Source: Stercoripulliclostridium_A sp963642145
GTDB lineage: Bacteria > Bacillota > Clostridia > Christensenellales > DTU072
Reading direction: 5' to 3'
DNA length: 35,168 nucleotides
Assembly: GCA_963642145.1 (NCBI GenBank)
Contig: CAVIFU010000018.1
Span: forward strand, 1 to 35,168
The notes below the pieces were generated by a model. The model had not been told where the DNA came from. It was given only the letters and a program-made list of their open reading frames with translations, and ran no database searches. Made by a program: the position numbers and the translations under genes. Of this stretch, positions 16,231 to 27,600 are shown one piece after another; positions within the stretch are counted from its first letter, which is position 1; every line of letters begins with the position of its first letter.

Positions 16231-19200
16231 ATGATGGTTCAAAACAGTAATGCAAACGTATTAACGGAACATCGTAAAATCGTAGACGTCAGATACAGTT
16301 TGGCGATAATCAATTTTGTCGCGATACTATTGAGCACGCTCGCAACGTTGTTCTTCATGAACAAAAAGGGGGCGCCGAGCGGAATGTTTGCGCATATTTA
16401 CGCGCTGATAGGCATAAGCGCGGCGCAGATAGTCATATGTATAGTCGACCTGATCTCACGCAGATTTACGGGAACGTATATCAAAGTGTTTGCCTACGTT
16501 TCTTACGTAATAGGCGCGGCGTTTGTCGCTTGTTGGGGCGGCGCGCTGTATGTCGGCACTGCGGAGCTCGGCTCTCTTCGTATGGACCTACTCGTTATAG
16601 CGATAGTCCAAACGCTGTTTGCGATAATCGCTTACGTTGTGTGGCCGTCCATCGACAAGCGCGCCATCAACTCTTTGACGCGCAAGAGCGTCCGTAATGA
16701 TGAGAAGAAGCGCAAGGAGCGTACCGGGCACTTCATCCGCTCGTACATTGCGCTGTGCGCGTGTTTGGTTATCCTGCAAGTAGGCACCCTCGTCGCGTAC
16801 AAAATACCGCCCAAGGCTTACGATTTGTTCGACACGACGCGCGCCGTCAAGTATGAGCTTACCGAGGACAAGTCCGGCTACGTGGTAGTAGGCATATACA
16901 TGGGCACTTCCGACAAAGTCAATATCCCGGCGATGTACAACGGTTTACCCGTCGTAGGTATTGCCGCATACGCCATTTCGGATGACGATACCATGATAGA
17001 AAATTACAGGATAAAAGAGCTTACCCTCGGCACGCAGGAAAAGCAAGAGGACGGTAGCGTTGCGACGGTATCCAATCTGACATACATAGAGAGTAACGCC
17101 ATCAACCTAAACAGCATCGCTACGGTAGCCATACCGGCTTCGGTTACGAATATCGAGCCGAACGCCGTAACGGGCAGTAAGATAAGCGAAGTTACCTACG
17201 AAAGTCAAGCGGATTTTGTTTTCTCATGCTTCAATTGCGAGAACATCCAAAAGGTAGTCATGAAGGGTCCCTCGGTAGGCAACATAGCCTCTTTGGACGG
17301 GATGGGCGACCAAACCAAGATACAAGTCAACAAGGACATTTACGACGATTACCGCACCAAAAACCAACAATACTCCAAGAATTTTGCGCCCGAGCTTGCC
17401 GAAGAAGAAATCTGCGTGGACTTCAATACGGACAGCAAATACTATTTGAAGAGCATATTCGGCAAAAAGTCGGACGGCATAACGCTAAGCTACACGGACT
17501 TGGTTAACGAAGGCGATGCCACGGGCGGATTGGTGACGGACACGCTTGCGTATATCAACAATAAGCTTGAAGTCGGCACGGACGGCGTAAGGGCGAACAA
17601 GGCTTTCCGCGGTTGGTACTACGATAAGGAATTCACCGAGGAATGCAAATTTTCTTTGCACACGCCGGTAAAGTTCACGGAATCGGTATCTCTCTACGCA
17701 AAATGGGTGGACGAGTATTCCGCCACGTTGGATTGGGGCAAATATACTCCCGAAGGTTTCGGGTCAACGATATATTGGACGAGGGAAGAGGGAAGCGCGT
17801 CCCTACCGGTCATAACGGACAGAAAGGGTTATGACGGCATAGATTGGTACGCAAACGGCACCAAAATAGAAGATATAACCAAGTGGCAAAGCGTCACGAA
17901 AATCACCGGCAAATGGGCGTTGACTCCGCCCTCGGTAAAAATAAGCGTGCCTGAAGGCTTTGCAGGCAGTAACGGCATTGAGTTTACTTATGACGAAAAC
18001 ACAACGCTTATTCTCTCCGCGGATGTAAATCACGACATCGAGACCAAAGTAACGTACTCCTACGAGTGGGAAAAGGACGGTAAGCAAGTAAGCCAATCGA
18101 AGTACAACCAAAAGATCGAAAAAGTAGAGGAGAGCGGAACCTATAAGCTATCCGTGACGGCGTACTTCAACGGCGACAGCGCGACGAGTGAAACATCTAT
18201 CAAGGTAACCGTAAACAAAAAGAAAATAGACGTAAGTGACGTAAAATTTGCGAACGCAGATTTAACCTACAACGGCTACGCGCGGGACTCGGAGATTACT
18301 TATACCGGAAATCCTGCCACCGATAACGTAAAAGCAAGCTACGCTTACTACAAAAACGGTATCGTATGCAATGAAATGAGGGACGCCGGCGAATACGAAG
18401 TAAAGGTAACGTTTAGCAAGAATAATAATGAAGACGCCCAAAACTACGAATCGGCAACCCTAACCGCCGACGTAACCATATACCCTAAGCCGGTAGGATT
18501 TGAAGGATGGCTGTTAGACGGGGAGTCCGCAACCTCCGTAACCTATGACGGTAAAGAGCGTACGTGCAGTATGAAAATATTCGGCGTAGAAGGAACGGAA
18601 GACGTAAATTTGATATATGCCGCCGAAAGCAAGGCGACAAATGCCGGTACTTACACGGCAAGGGTCGAAGGCGTAGGCAATTTGAACTACTCGATTCAAA
18701 AAATCGGCGAAGCCTATATAAGCATAAGCTGGGAGATCGAGAAAAGAGAAGTTTCCGTTTCCAAATGGCTGCTTAATGAATCGGAGAATACAAATTCGGT
18801 CACATACAACGCGGCGGAGCACAACGTACAAGCCGTAATATCGGGCGTTTTGGACGCGGATAAAGACAAGGTAAGCTTTGTGTATTCCGATAACAACGAT
18901 AGCGTAAACACGGCAACGGACGCGGGCACTTATACGGCAAAGATTACAGGAGTAAGCAACGATAACTACCGCTATAACGTGACCGACTCCAAAGCTACTT
19001 TCGCTTGGGAAATTAAGAAAAAAGAGTTAAAAGTAACTTTTGATTCGGGATCCGATTATACTTATAACGGCGAGAAGCAAACGAGAACCGCCGAAATAAG
19101 CGGATTTATGGGGGATGACGCAAGCGCGTTAAGTAATGTCGTCTACTTTGATATAAGTACCGGTTGCGCCGAAAAATCCGCAGCGCGTAGCGGAGAAAAC

Positions 19201-22200
19201 GTTGTAATCACGTTCACCGCGACAAACGCCGGCACATACGAGATGACGTTCAACGGCATGGCTTCTTCGGTTAAGAACTACAGGGTTAAGAACTACAGCT
19301 TGTCTTCGTCGACTCGGGACTTTACCATAAATAAGAGAAAACTTAGTTTCACATCAAGCGAATACACCTACAACGGCTCCGAGCAAGACCTCGAAATAAA
19401 CGTCGGCAACTTGATGATAAAAGACAGAACCCTTGCTAATCTCGACGCATTCACGTATACAAACTATACGGTCACTCCGTCAAGCGGAAGCAACGGCGGT
19501 ATTGTTGTAAAAGGAAAGGACGCAGGCACGTACAAAGTAACGGTTACGGGGGTAAGAGACGCGCTCTCGAACAACTACCAAGTAACCGAACAAACAATAG
19601 AGATCAAAGTCAATCCCAAGAAGATAACCGTAGGCACTTGGAGTGTTACAGACAACGCGACAGGGAAAAAATGCTCGGATACGCTTTCTTCCGGAACAGT
19701 CGTCAACGATATTGGCTTAGTCTACAACGGTTACGGTAACGGCAGCGGTACGGACGGTCACGGCTATACGCTTACGCCGGTGGTGAGCGGATTGTGCACG
19801 GGAGACGAGCAAGAAGAGCTTTCGCTAACGCTTTCGGGCGCCGCGGCGTGTTCTGCCGGCAACCACAGTTCGACGGTAAGCATGAGCGCGAACTATTTGA
19901 GCGGCTACAAAAATCATAACTACACCCTCGCCACAACGAGCGTAAAGTGGAAAATCAACTCTTATACGGTGAACTTCACTTGGGAAAAGCCCGAGAATCC
20001 CACCTATAACGGCGAAGAAAAGAAGATAACGCCAAAATACGAATTGATAGGAGGAGATAACGCCCTGACCCTTACATACAAGGACGACGCGAACACCTTG
20101 TCCGCGACAAACGCAGGAGATTACACCGCAACGATAACGGATACGGGGAACGCCAACTACAAAATAGGCTCGGGAGCGACATGCACTTGGAGTATAGCTC
20201 GGCGCGAAATCGGCGTTACATGGAGCGCGCAGAGCGGAACGCGCACGTATGACGGAACATACTTCACGCCGTCGTTTGAAGTAACAAACGGTGCGGAGAA
20301 AGGCGAAAAGGTCACGTTCACGGTAGATTACGATTGCACATCCGGTTACGTAGCACAATATTTAGACGCCGACGCAAAAGAGCTTACTTGGACGTACGAC
20401 AGCGCCAAGGTAAACCAATACGTCACTATCGAAAACTACGTTTTGGACGCAGGCACGTATACGTTCAAGGTAAAGAGCGTATCGAGCGCAAACAAAAACT
20501 ACACCCTCGCAAGCGGCACCGAAGAGTATTCGTACGTTGTAAATCCAAAAGAGATAAACATAGCCTCTTGGGTATACATTATCGGAGGTACGGGAGCCGA
20601 AAATGCGGCGAAAGAAACACTTACGTATTGCAAAAAGACGTATGCGTTCTCTGCAAAGGCGGACGGCTTGGTAACGTCGCGCGCCGACAACAAAACGGAC
20701 GACTCCGTAACGTTTAAGTACGACGTAAAATCCAAAGCCGGCGATACCGTAACGGCTTCGCAAAACGTAGGAGACTATACCGTAACGGCTTCGATAGACG
20801 GAGGCACGCGCAGCGGTAACTACACTCTCAAAGCGGACGGCGCGTCGTACAGCTATACAATAAATCCTAAACCGNNNNNNNNNNNNNNNNNNNNNNNNNN
20901 NNNNNNNNNNNNNNNNNNNNNNNNNNNNNNNNNNNNNNNNNNNNNNNNNNNNNNNNNNNNNNNNNNNNNNNNNNNNNNNNNNNNNNNNNNNNNNNNNNNN
21001 NNNNNNNNNNNNNNNNNNNNNNNNNNNNNNNNNNNNNNNNNNNNNNNNNNNNNNNNNNNNNNNNNNNNNNNNNNNNNNNNNNNNNNNNNNNNNNNNNNNN
21101 NNNNNNNNNNNNNNNNNNNNNNNNNNNNNNNNNNNNNNNNNNNNNNNNNNNNNNNNNNGTATAACGGCGACAACCAACACCCGACAGCCGTATGCAAGTT
21201 GGGTGACGAAACCGTAAGCGTAGATTACGCCGTAACCGCGCGCGACAGCGGCGACGCCTTGACGGAATACAAATACGTAGGGCAATACACCATAACCGCG
21301 TCAAGCATAGACACTAACTACACGCTTGAAGAGTGCTCCAACAAGTCCCTAACATATACGATTACCAAGAAGAACGTTTCTTTAACTTGGTACTGGGATA
21401 ACGGTAACGTTGCAAGCGACGTAGAATATGACGCCACCGAAAGGACGATAAGCGCGCGCGTCAACGGCGCCGTAGACGGCGATACGTTCGAACTCAAATA
21501 TGATAATAAAAACTTGAGCGTTATCGACGCCGGCGACTACACGTTTACGGTAACGTCCGTAGGTAACGATAACTACACCGTAGGCAGTAGCGCCACCAAG
21601 GAACTTAAAGTAAGCGTTAGAGCCATTCCCCTTAAATTTACTTGGTCGGGAGCTACGACGTACACGTATGACGGCACTTGCGAAAACCGCATGGAAGCAA
21701 CGGCTACAAACGTGTATGAAGGAGACGAAGTCAACTTCTACTACGATTACGCCAAAAACGGCGAAGAAGTCGATTATATAGAAACCAAAGCCGCGGGAAC
21801 CTATATTCAGAAAATAAACGGAACGCTTAGCGGTAAAAGCCGAGGCAACTACTATGTGGAGTCCTCCGCTGCCGATACGCAGAAGAGCTTTACCGTAAAC
21901 CCAAAGGAAGTAACGTTTACGTGGAATGTTCCCCAAGACCCCGTCTACAGGGGCAGTGAATACGTGATTACGGCTTCGGCAGGCGGCGTGATAACGGGGG
22001 ATACCGTTACGCTTACCTACAGCAACGACGTGGATGAGCTCGAAAACAAACCCATAAACGCAGGGACTTACACCATAAGAGTTGCGTCTCTCGGAAACGA
22101 CAATTACACGTTCAACGCAGAGAGTGGCAATACTTCGGTGACTATCGGTAAGCGCGCCGTTACCGTTACCGCTTGGGACATCGCGGACAACCTTACATAT

Positions 22201-23823
22201 AACGGCAAGAGCCAAAAAGAAAGAATTAAGGTAAGCACAACGGACGTATTAACCCGTGATACGGTTTGTTTCGGATACGAATTCGTAAAAGACGGCGTAA
22301 CCTATACGGACGTCAAGGACGCAGGCGAATATACCGTCAGAATAGCAAGCGAGCTCGGCGGAGAAGGCGGGGGCAACTATTATGTAAATTACGCAGCCGC
22401 GTACCAAGCGGAACGCAGTTTCACCATTGCCCAAAAAGCCGTTACGCCGATATGGGACGTGCCTAACAGCATAGAATATGACGGCGCATTGCACGTGATT
22501 ACGGCAAGCATATCGCTTACCGACACAATAGATAACGAAGTCGTCAGCGTAACTTCCTACAAAAACAACGTTGACGAAAACGGCAACAACCTCACAAACG
22601 CCGGCACTTACACCATAACGCCGATGGGCTTGAGCAACGCAAACTATAAGATTGACGTTACCGCGTCTACCTATACGCAAAGCGTGACGATAGATCCTAA
22701 ACCCGTAAGCATTAGTTGGAACGCAGAGAAAGCGTATGAATACGGCAAATCGAAAGATTTAACGGCAACCGTCACGAACGCGATATCGGGAGATGACGTA
22801 ACAGTGGATTCGTATAATTGTTACCAATACGGCGAAAATACATGGACTAAAGTAGCGATAGCCGTGTATGTCGGTCAATATAAGTACGAGGTATCTACTC
22901 TCAAAGGGGACGCTGCCTCAAACTACACCTCGACAAACGCCACCGGCGCTTCTTGGGAATTCAACATAACCCAAAAGACTCTTACGATCAATTGGGGCGG
23001 AGAATCCCCAAACGTTGTAAATTATGACGGGCAAGAACACGACTTCGCGCCGACGGTAAGCGGAATATCGAACAACGATAACGTAACGCTAACATACACC
23101 ATTACGGATAAGAGTAGCGGACTCGTTCGTAACGGAAGCTCGGCAAAGAGCGCGGGGCAATACACCGTTACGGTTACGGGTATTAGCGGCGACGCGACGA
23201 GGATAAACAACTACGCGCTACCGACCAACACATCGCAAGAAGTCGAGATTAAGAGCGTGCTTGCCGCATTTAACACGTGGGCGCCGGAGGAAAAGACTTA
23301 CAACGGAAAGGCGCAAACGTTTGAATCGTATCCCTCTTCATTAAATGCCATAGAGTTTGGAGATTTCATGAATCTAAGCTACGTATACAAAATAACGGAC
23401 GAGAAAGGAAATACCTGCACCGAGATGGTTAACGCCGGCGTGTATACCGTGGAGGTTGTCGGGCTAAGCGGATCCGCCAAAGATAACTACTACTTAGATA
23501 TGTTCGGCATATCGAGTACTCTGACAATTAAGCCAAAAGAGGTAACGCTCGCTTGGCAAAACGACGGAGCGACGTATTCGGATTCGCCGATAGAGCTATA
23601 CGCCACCGTAAAAGGCGTGCTTAGCGTAGACTCGGCAACCGGAGTACATGTTGCGGGATACCAAATAAGCACTTCCGACGGTCAATATTCCGGCAACAGC
23701 GCCACCGACGCCGGCACGTACAAAGTTACGGCAACGGGTCTCGATAACGCAAACTACAGCATCGCAAGCGGTAGCGAAACGCACGAGTACGTGATAAAAT
23801 CGTCCGTTTTGACCGAGATGTAA
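16231..23823 (+). CDS. Giant membrane-anchored MBG-repeat surface protein
   Basis: This protein has about 2530 residues. The N-terminus has five hydrophobic segments (about 22-43, 52-74, 83-107, 117-138, 170-190). The strongly basic loop at 142-168 and the N-terminal HRK place the N-terminus inside and everything after residue 190 outside. After that come an LRR_5-like cap (about 205-350), an InlB-B-type repeat (about 433-495, AFRGWYYD and SLYAKW), an Ig-like segment (about 565-660), and about 19 MBG-like units of 75-90 residues. Each unit has a Y-[ND]-G strand near the start and a DAGTYT-type strand near the end. There is no LPXTG signal or C-terminal anchor, so the N-terminal membrane domain is the anchor. 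It is likely an adhesin, spacer or sensor. Unit 10 is partly lost in an assembly gap, so the true repeat number may differ. Ribosome binding site AGGAGG at 16219-16224. Confidence 0.85.
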   Translation: MMVQNSNANVLTEHRKIVDVRYSLAIINFVAILLSTLATLFFMNKKGAPSGMFAHIYALIGISAAQIVICIVDLISRRFTGTYIKVFAYVSYVIGAAFVACWGGALYVGTAELGSLRMDLLVIAIVQTLFAIIAYVVWPSIDKRAINSLTRKSVRNDEKKRKERTGHFIRSYIALCACLVILQVGTLVAYKIPPKAYDLFDTTRAVKYELTEDKSGYVVVGIYMGTSDKVNIPAMYNGLPVVGIAAYAISDDDTMIENYRIKELTLGTQEKQEDGSVATVSNLTYIESNAINLNSIATVAIPASVTNIEPNAVTGSKISEVTYESQADFVFSCFNCENIQKVVMKGPSVGNIASLDGMGDQTKIQVNKDIYDDYRTKNQQYSKNFAPELAEEEICVDFNTDSKYYLKSIFGKKSDGITLSYTDLVNEGDATGGLVTDTLAYINNKLEVGTDGVRANKAFRGWYYDKEFTEECKFSLHTPVKFTESVSLYAKWVDEYSATLDWGKYTPEGFGSTIYWTREEGSASLPVITDRKGYDGIDWYANGTKIEDITKWQSVTKITGKWALTPPSVKISVPEGFAGSNGIEFTYDENTTLILSADVNHDIETKVTYSYEWEKDGKQVSQSKYNQKIEKVEESGTYKLSVTAYFNGDSATSETSIKVTVNKKKIDVSDVKFANADLTYNGYARDSEITYTGNPATDNVKASYAYYKNGIVCNEMRDAGEYEVKVTFSKNNNEDAQNYESATLTADVTIYPKPVGFEGWLLDGESATSVTYDGKERTCSMKIFGVEGTEDVNLIYAAESKATNAGTYTARVEGVGNLNYSIQKIGEAYISISWEIEKREVSVSKWLLNESENTNSVTYNAAEHNVQAVISGVLDADKDKVSFVYSDNNDSVNTATDAGTYTAKITGVSNDNYRYNVTDSKATFAWEIKKKELKVTFDSGSDYTYNGEKQTRTAEISGFMGDDASALSNVVYFDISTGCAEKSAARSGENVVITFTATNAGTYEMTFNGMASSVKNYRVKNYSLSSSTRDFTINKRKLSFTSSEYTYNGSEQDLEINVGNLMIKDRTLANLDAFTYTNYTVTPSSGSNGGIVVKGKDAGTYKVTVTGVRDALSNNYQVTEQTIEIKVNPKKITVGTWSVTDNATGKKCSDTLSSGTVVNDIGLVYNGYGNGSGTDGHGYTLTPVVSGLCTGDEQEELSLTLSGAAACSAGNHSSTVSMSANYLSGYKNHNYTLATTSVKWKINSYTVNFTWEKPENPTYNGEEKKITPKYELIGGDNALTLTYKDDANTLSATNAGDYTATITDTGNANYKIGSGATCTWSIARREIGVTWSAQSGTRTYDGTYFTPSFEVTNGAEKGEKVTFTVDYDCTSGYVAQYLDADAKELTWTYDSAKVNQYVTIENYVLDAGTYTFKVKSVSSANKNYTLASGTEEYSYVVNPKEINIASWVYIIGGTGAENAAKETLTYCKKTYAFSAKADGLVTSRADNKTDDSVTFKYDVKSKAGDTVTASQNVGDYTVTASIDGGTRSGNYTLKADGASYSYTINPKPXXXXXXXXXXXXXXXXXXXXXXXXXXXXXXXXXXXXXXXXXXXXXXXXXXXXXXXXXXXXXXXXXXXXXXXXXXXXXXXXXXXXXXXXXXXXXXXYNGDNQHPTAVCKLGDETVSVDYAVTARDSGDALTEYKYVGQYTITASSIDTNYTLEECSNKSLTYTITKKNVSLTWYWDNGNVASDVEYDATERTISARVNGAVDGDTFELKYDNKNLSVIDAGDYTFTVTSVGNDNYTVGSSATKELKVSVRAIPLKFTWSGATTYTYDGTCENRMEATATNVYEGDEVNFYYDYAKNGEEVDYIETKAAGTYIQKINGTLSGKSRGNYYVESSAADTQKSFTVNPKEVTFTWNVPQDPVYRGSEYVITASAGGVITGDTVTLTYSNDVDELENKPINAGTYTIRVASLGNDNYTFNAESGNTSVTIGKRAVTVTAWDIADNLTYNGKSQKERIKVSTTDVLTRDTVCFGYEFVKDGVTYTDVKDAGEYTVRIASELGGEGGGNYYVNYAAAYQAERSFTIAQKAVTPIWDVPNSIEYDGALHVITASISLTDTIDNEVVSVTSYKNNVDENGNNLTNAGTYTITPMGLSNANYKIDVTASTYTQSVTIDPKPVSISWNAEKAYEYGKSKDLTATVTNAISGDDVTVDSYNCYQYGENTWTKVAIAVYVGQYKYEVSTLKGDAASNYTSTNATGASWEFNITQKTLTINWGGESPNVVNYDGQEHDFAPTVSGISNNDNVTLTYTITDKSSGLVRNGSSAKSAGQYTVTVTGISGDATRINNYALPTNTSQEVEIKSVLAAFNTWAPEEKTYNGKAQTFESYPSSLNAIEFGDFMNLSYVYKITDEKGNTCTEMVNAGVYTVEVVGLSGSAKDNYYLDMFGISSTLTIKPKEVTLAWQNDGATYSDSPIELYATVKGVLSVDSATGVHVAGYQISTSDGQYSGNSATDAGTYKVTATGLDNANYSIASGSETHEYVIKSSVLTEM
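20875..21158. other. Assembly gap (284 N) within the MBG repeats
   Basis: A run of 284 undetermined bases lies inside the repeat region of the giant MBG protein. The frame is preserved across it. Gaps in such tandem repeats commonly reflect assembly collapse, so the repeat count here is not reliable. Confidence 0.99.
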
Positions 23824-23832
23824 GGAGGGCAT

Positions 23833-24606
23833 ATGGGATTATTCAAAAAGAGCGTGAAGATTGACGAGCTGTCGCTCATAGGAGTCGGCGCGTGCCCGAT
23901 ACCTACGAGCAATCCCAATTCCGCCTTGGCGGTAGCTTACGCCTACGTGACGGACGGAGAAACAACGATAAACTGTATCCTTATGCCGCTACCGGACGAA
24001 GACAAAAAGTATGGTAGAAACGATATCCTCCGCGCCGTAGCGCAAGCCGAGAACGCCAAAACCGCCACATACGGCGTGGAAGCCTCGGGAGGTAAAAACA
24101 TATACCTCTGCCGTGAAAACGGCGGCGCAATCAGGGACGTTGTCGAGCGCGATACCTTCCGCAACCGCTTTACGCAGGGCTTTGCGGAAGCCGTCCCCTC
24201 CAACCTGAAATTCTCCATCCTCGGCGAACTTCCCCAAAACCTACGCATGGGGGAGAAGTTTACGCCGAGCGTGACTCCCGTCAAGAGCGCGTACGCCAAA
24301 GATACCGCGGAATACGCCGTTTTGAACGCGTATAACGCCTGCCTCCTTGCGATAGCCTTTGACGGCGAGGAGTTCAAAATCGAAACGGTGGAGCATGCGC
24401 CCGTCAAATTCGAGGTTAGGGCGGATTCCAACGTCTACCGGGACGAGGACGTATTGATTATCAATCCGCAAGTCGATTCGGACGGCGCCGTGACGTGCTA
24501 CGAAACGGAAAAATTCAATTACATTGACGGCGCGGACGTGTCCGTGTGCGCGTATCGGCTGACGTACAGCAACAGAACCAAAAGATATAACGTAGTAAGG
24601 ATATAA
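23833..24606 (+). CDS. Small protein of unknown function between two surface-protein genes
   Basis: This 257-residue protein has no signal peptide or membrane segment. It starts MGLFKKSVKIDEL after a strong AAGGAGGG site (23822-23829). Two beta-rich parts flank a helix that reads FRNRFTQGFAEAVPSNLKFSI from about residue 109, and alternating strands such as VSVCAYRLTY are visible near the end. I do not recognise the family. It is 9 nt from the MBG gene and 2 nt from the LRR gene, so its product probably acts with them, perhaps at the inner face of the membrane, where their N-terminal domains lie. This is inference from position. Confidence 0.58.
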   Translation: MGLFKKSVKIDELSLIGVGACPIPTSNPNSALAVAYAYVTDGETTINCILMPLPDEDKKYGRNDILRAVAQAENAKTATYGVEASGGKNIYLCRENGGAIRDVVERDTFRNRFTQGFAEAVPSNLKFSILGELPQNLRMGEKFTPSVTPVKSAYAKDTAEYAVLNAYNACLLAIAFDGEEFKIETVEHAPVKFEVRADSNVYRDEDVLIINPQVDSDGAVTCYETEKFNYIDGADVSVCAYRLTYSNRTKRYNVVRI

Positions 24607-24608
24607 TT

Positions 24609-27600
24609 ATGAAAGAAGATAAGGAAGTCCTATCGATATCCGATCCCACGGAAAGCGTATACGCCGAGGGGCTCGAAACGGGCATGTGTCCCGTTGCGCC
24701 TCTTAGTAACGACATCATACTCAAAGAGCGTTTGGGTCTCCGTTTGGAGCCCTGCAAAGAGCACGATTATTGCCACCGCGTCATACGCGAAAGCGACGGA
24801 GAGGAACTCGGTATAATTCCGCTCATCCAAGCCTCCGCGATGTGGAAAAAGGCGGATTTCGTCGCCGACGACGTCAAGAAGTCGGATCTCAAACGCGAAA
24901 AGTTCGACAAGGGCACAAAGACGATGGAGGCGTTTATCCGCTACCACGGCGACTTGAACGGCAGAGAACTGTATCTTCAAGACTTTTTGAGCATAAGAGA
25001 GCTCGATTACGAGGAATTATTCCTCGAAGACGCCAAAAAAATAAGCGATTTTCTGTATTTCGTCATCAAAGGCGATATAAGGGAAACGTCCGTTGCGGAA
25101 AAAAGATGGAACAAAATAAAAAATTACCGTCACTCCGTCAAGCTTAGGGAGTCGGAGGGCGGAATATTTACCGATAGGGACGCTACTATCCTCGAAGAAC
25201 ACGGCGTCAAACGCCTGAACGACATCAAAAAACAGGACATATACGCCCTGAAAAATATGTTCCTCACAATGTCCGTCGCCGCCATGCCGGACAGGATTAA
25301 CGCCGCGTACAAAGAGGACTTGGAGAGGCGCCGCGACAAAAAATATAAAGTCGTGCCATTCGTCTTTGCCGTTCTCGGCAGTCTGCCCGTGGCGGTACTT
25401 TCGCATTACTACGGCTATACTTTGCTCAAAAACAAGCCGATGACGGCGATTATCATTCTGTGCCTTGCCGTGTGGCTTGTGGCAACGGCGTTCTTTATTC
25501 ACGGAATCGCGCGCGTTCGCAAACGTCGCAAAAAACGCCCCGATTACAAATTCTTTACCCCGGGAGTCGTCAAAGCCCTCGTGCCGATTGCCATGTTATC
25601 GTTCTTTTCGATAGCGAGCGCCACCGTTTACTATGAGCGTTACGACGATTACGACCAAGTTTACTATTATAGAGTCGTGCGCGACGGTTACGCCGTGGCG
25701 GGATTGCGTGACGAAAGCGTCACCGTTGCCGATATTCCTTCATACTTCAACGGCGAAGCCGTGACGGAAATAGACATCCTTGCCTTCCGTAGCGACGACT
25801 TGGAGGAAGTGACGATTCCGCATACCGTCAAAACGATAGACAGGGGAGCCTTCTCGAACTGCAAAAAGCTCGTTTCCGTCGGAACGGACAACGGCGCGGT
25901 CGGCTCGGTAGACGCCATCGGCGATTACGCGTTTTCGCGTTGCGAGGAATTGGCGAGCGTAGACGCGGTTACCGCTTTACTTTCCGACGTCGGCGACGGC
26001 GCGTTCCGCCAATGCAAGTCGTTAACCTCAGTAACCCTGCCGAGTAGCGTTACTTCCATTCGCAAAAACATGTTCGCGGGATGCACAAGCCTCATCAATT
26101 TCAAGGCTTACGGCGAAGTAAACAAAATAGGCGATAACGCCTTCAAAAATTGCCCCGCTCTCAAAGTGATTGAGTTCGCCAAGCCCGAGAGCCTCAAAGT
26201 CATAGGCAAAGAGGCTTTCAGCGGTTGCGCGGCGTTGTACTACGTAGACGCCGTCAAGTACGCGAACAAGCTCGGCGCGCGCGCGTTCGAGGATTGCGAT
26301 TCTCTAATTAACGTCGAAATAAATTCCGAGGCGCAAGAGATAGGCAAAGACCTCTTCAAGGGTTGCGACAATATCGAAACGCTGAGTATTCCTTATATCG
26401 GAAAAACTGCCGATAAACCCAAAAAATATACATATTTGTTCGATAAAGATTCGGGCGCTCGCAACATCGTGCTTACGGGAGGCGACGTATCCGTAACCAA
26501 AAACGCCTTCAAGGGTTGCGAAACGCTTGTCGCCTTAGACGCTTCCAAGGCAAAAGACATCGGTCAATCCGCCTTCCAAAATTGCAAAAACCTTGTCGGC
26601 GTAGTCATCCCCTCGGGCACGACGGAAATTAAAAGAGAAACGTTCTCGGGTTGCGTCAAGCTTAGCGAGATAGTCAACTTCGATTCCGTCGTCACCGTGC
26701 GCAAAAACGCGTTCGAGGATTGCGGCGCGTTCGGCATGGATATATCCGCGGTAACCGTCATGGGAGACGGCGCGTTCAAGGGTTGCGACGGCATAACCGA
26801 GGCAACGCTACTCTCGGTAACCGATATGGGCAAAGGCGTGTTCGAGGACTGCAAAGGCTTGACGCGCGTGTCGCTCGGCGCGAACTTCGACGTTCTCCCC
26901 GCCAAGTCGTTCAAGGATTGCTCCGCCCTTACCACGGTGTACGGGCTCGATTCGTATAAGGAAATAGGCAAAGAAGCGTTCCGCGGTTGCGGACTGACAA
27001 GCTTGAACCTCGGCTCGAATCTAAACAAAATCGGCACCAAGGCGTTCTACAATTGCGACGCGCTAACAGAGCTCGTTATACCCGACAGCGTGCAAAAAAT
27101 TTATCGCTACGCCTTTGGCGATTGCGGTGCGCTGAAATATGTCAAAACGCCGTTCCTCGGACGTACGCGCGACAGCTTCCTCGTAGGCATACGCTACGAC
27201 TTCGCAGCCGACTCCACCATGGAAACGGTTGTGCTTACCGATACCGAAAAAATCCTCTCCTGCACCTTCCGCGGAGCCGGTTCGGACCTTACGAACGTTG
27301 TGCTTTCGGACGGAATAAAGTCCATTTCGGGTAACGCATTCAGCGGTGTCGGGAACCTAAAAAGCCTATATATACCCGAATCCGTAACAAAACTCAGTAA
27401 CGGTTGCTTCCGCGGGCACGAGTCGCTCGAAAGCGTCAACATCCCTTCGGGCGTCACCGAAATACCCAAAAACGCCTTCAAAGACTGCACGTCGCTACTG
27501 ACCGTTACCGGTTGCGTGGGTGTCAAGTCCGTAGGCAAAAAGGCGTTCAGCGGTTGCACGGCTCTTATTCAAGCGGATATCCCGGTTGTCGAGTCTTTGG

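Noticed and set aside
16231..23823. Cell-wall sorted (LPXTG) adhesin
   Set aside because: The C-terminus ends in KSSVLTEM with no LPXTG motif, hydrophobic helix or basic tail. Anchoring is by the N-terminal membrane segments.
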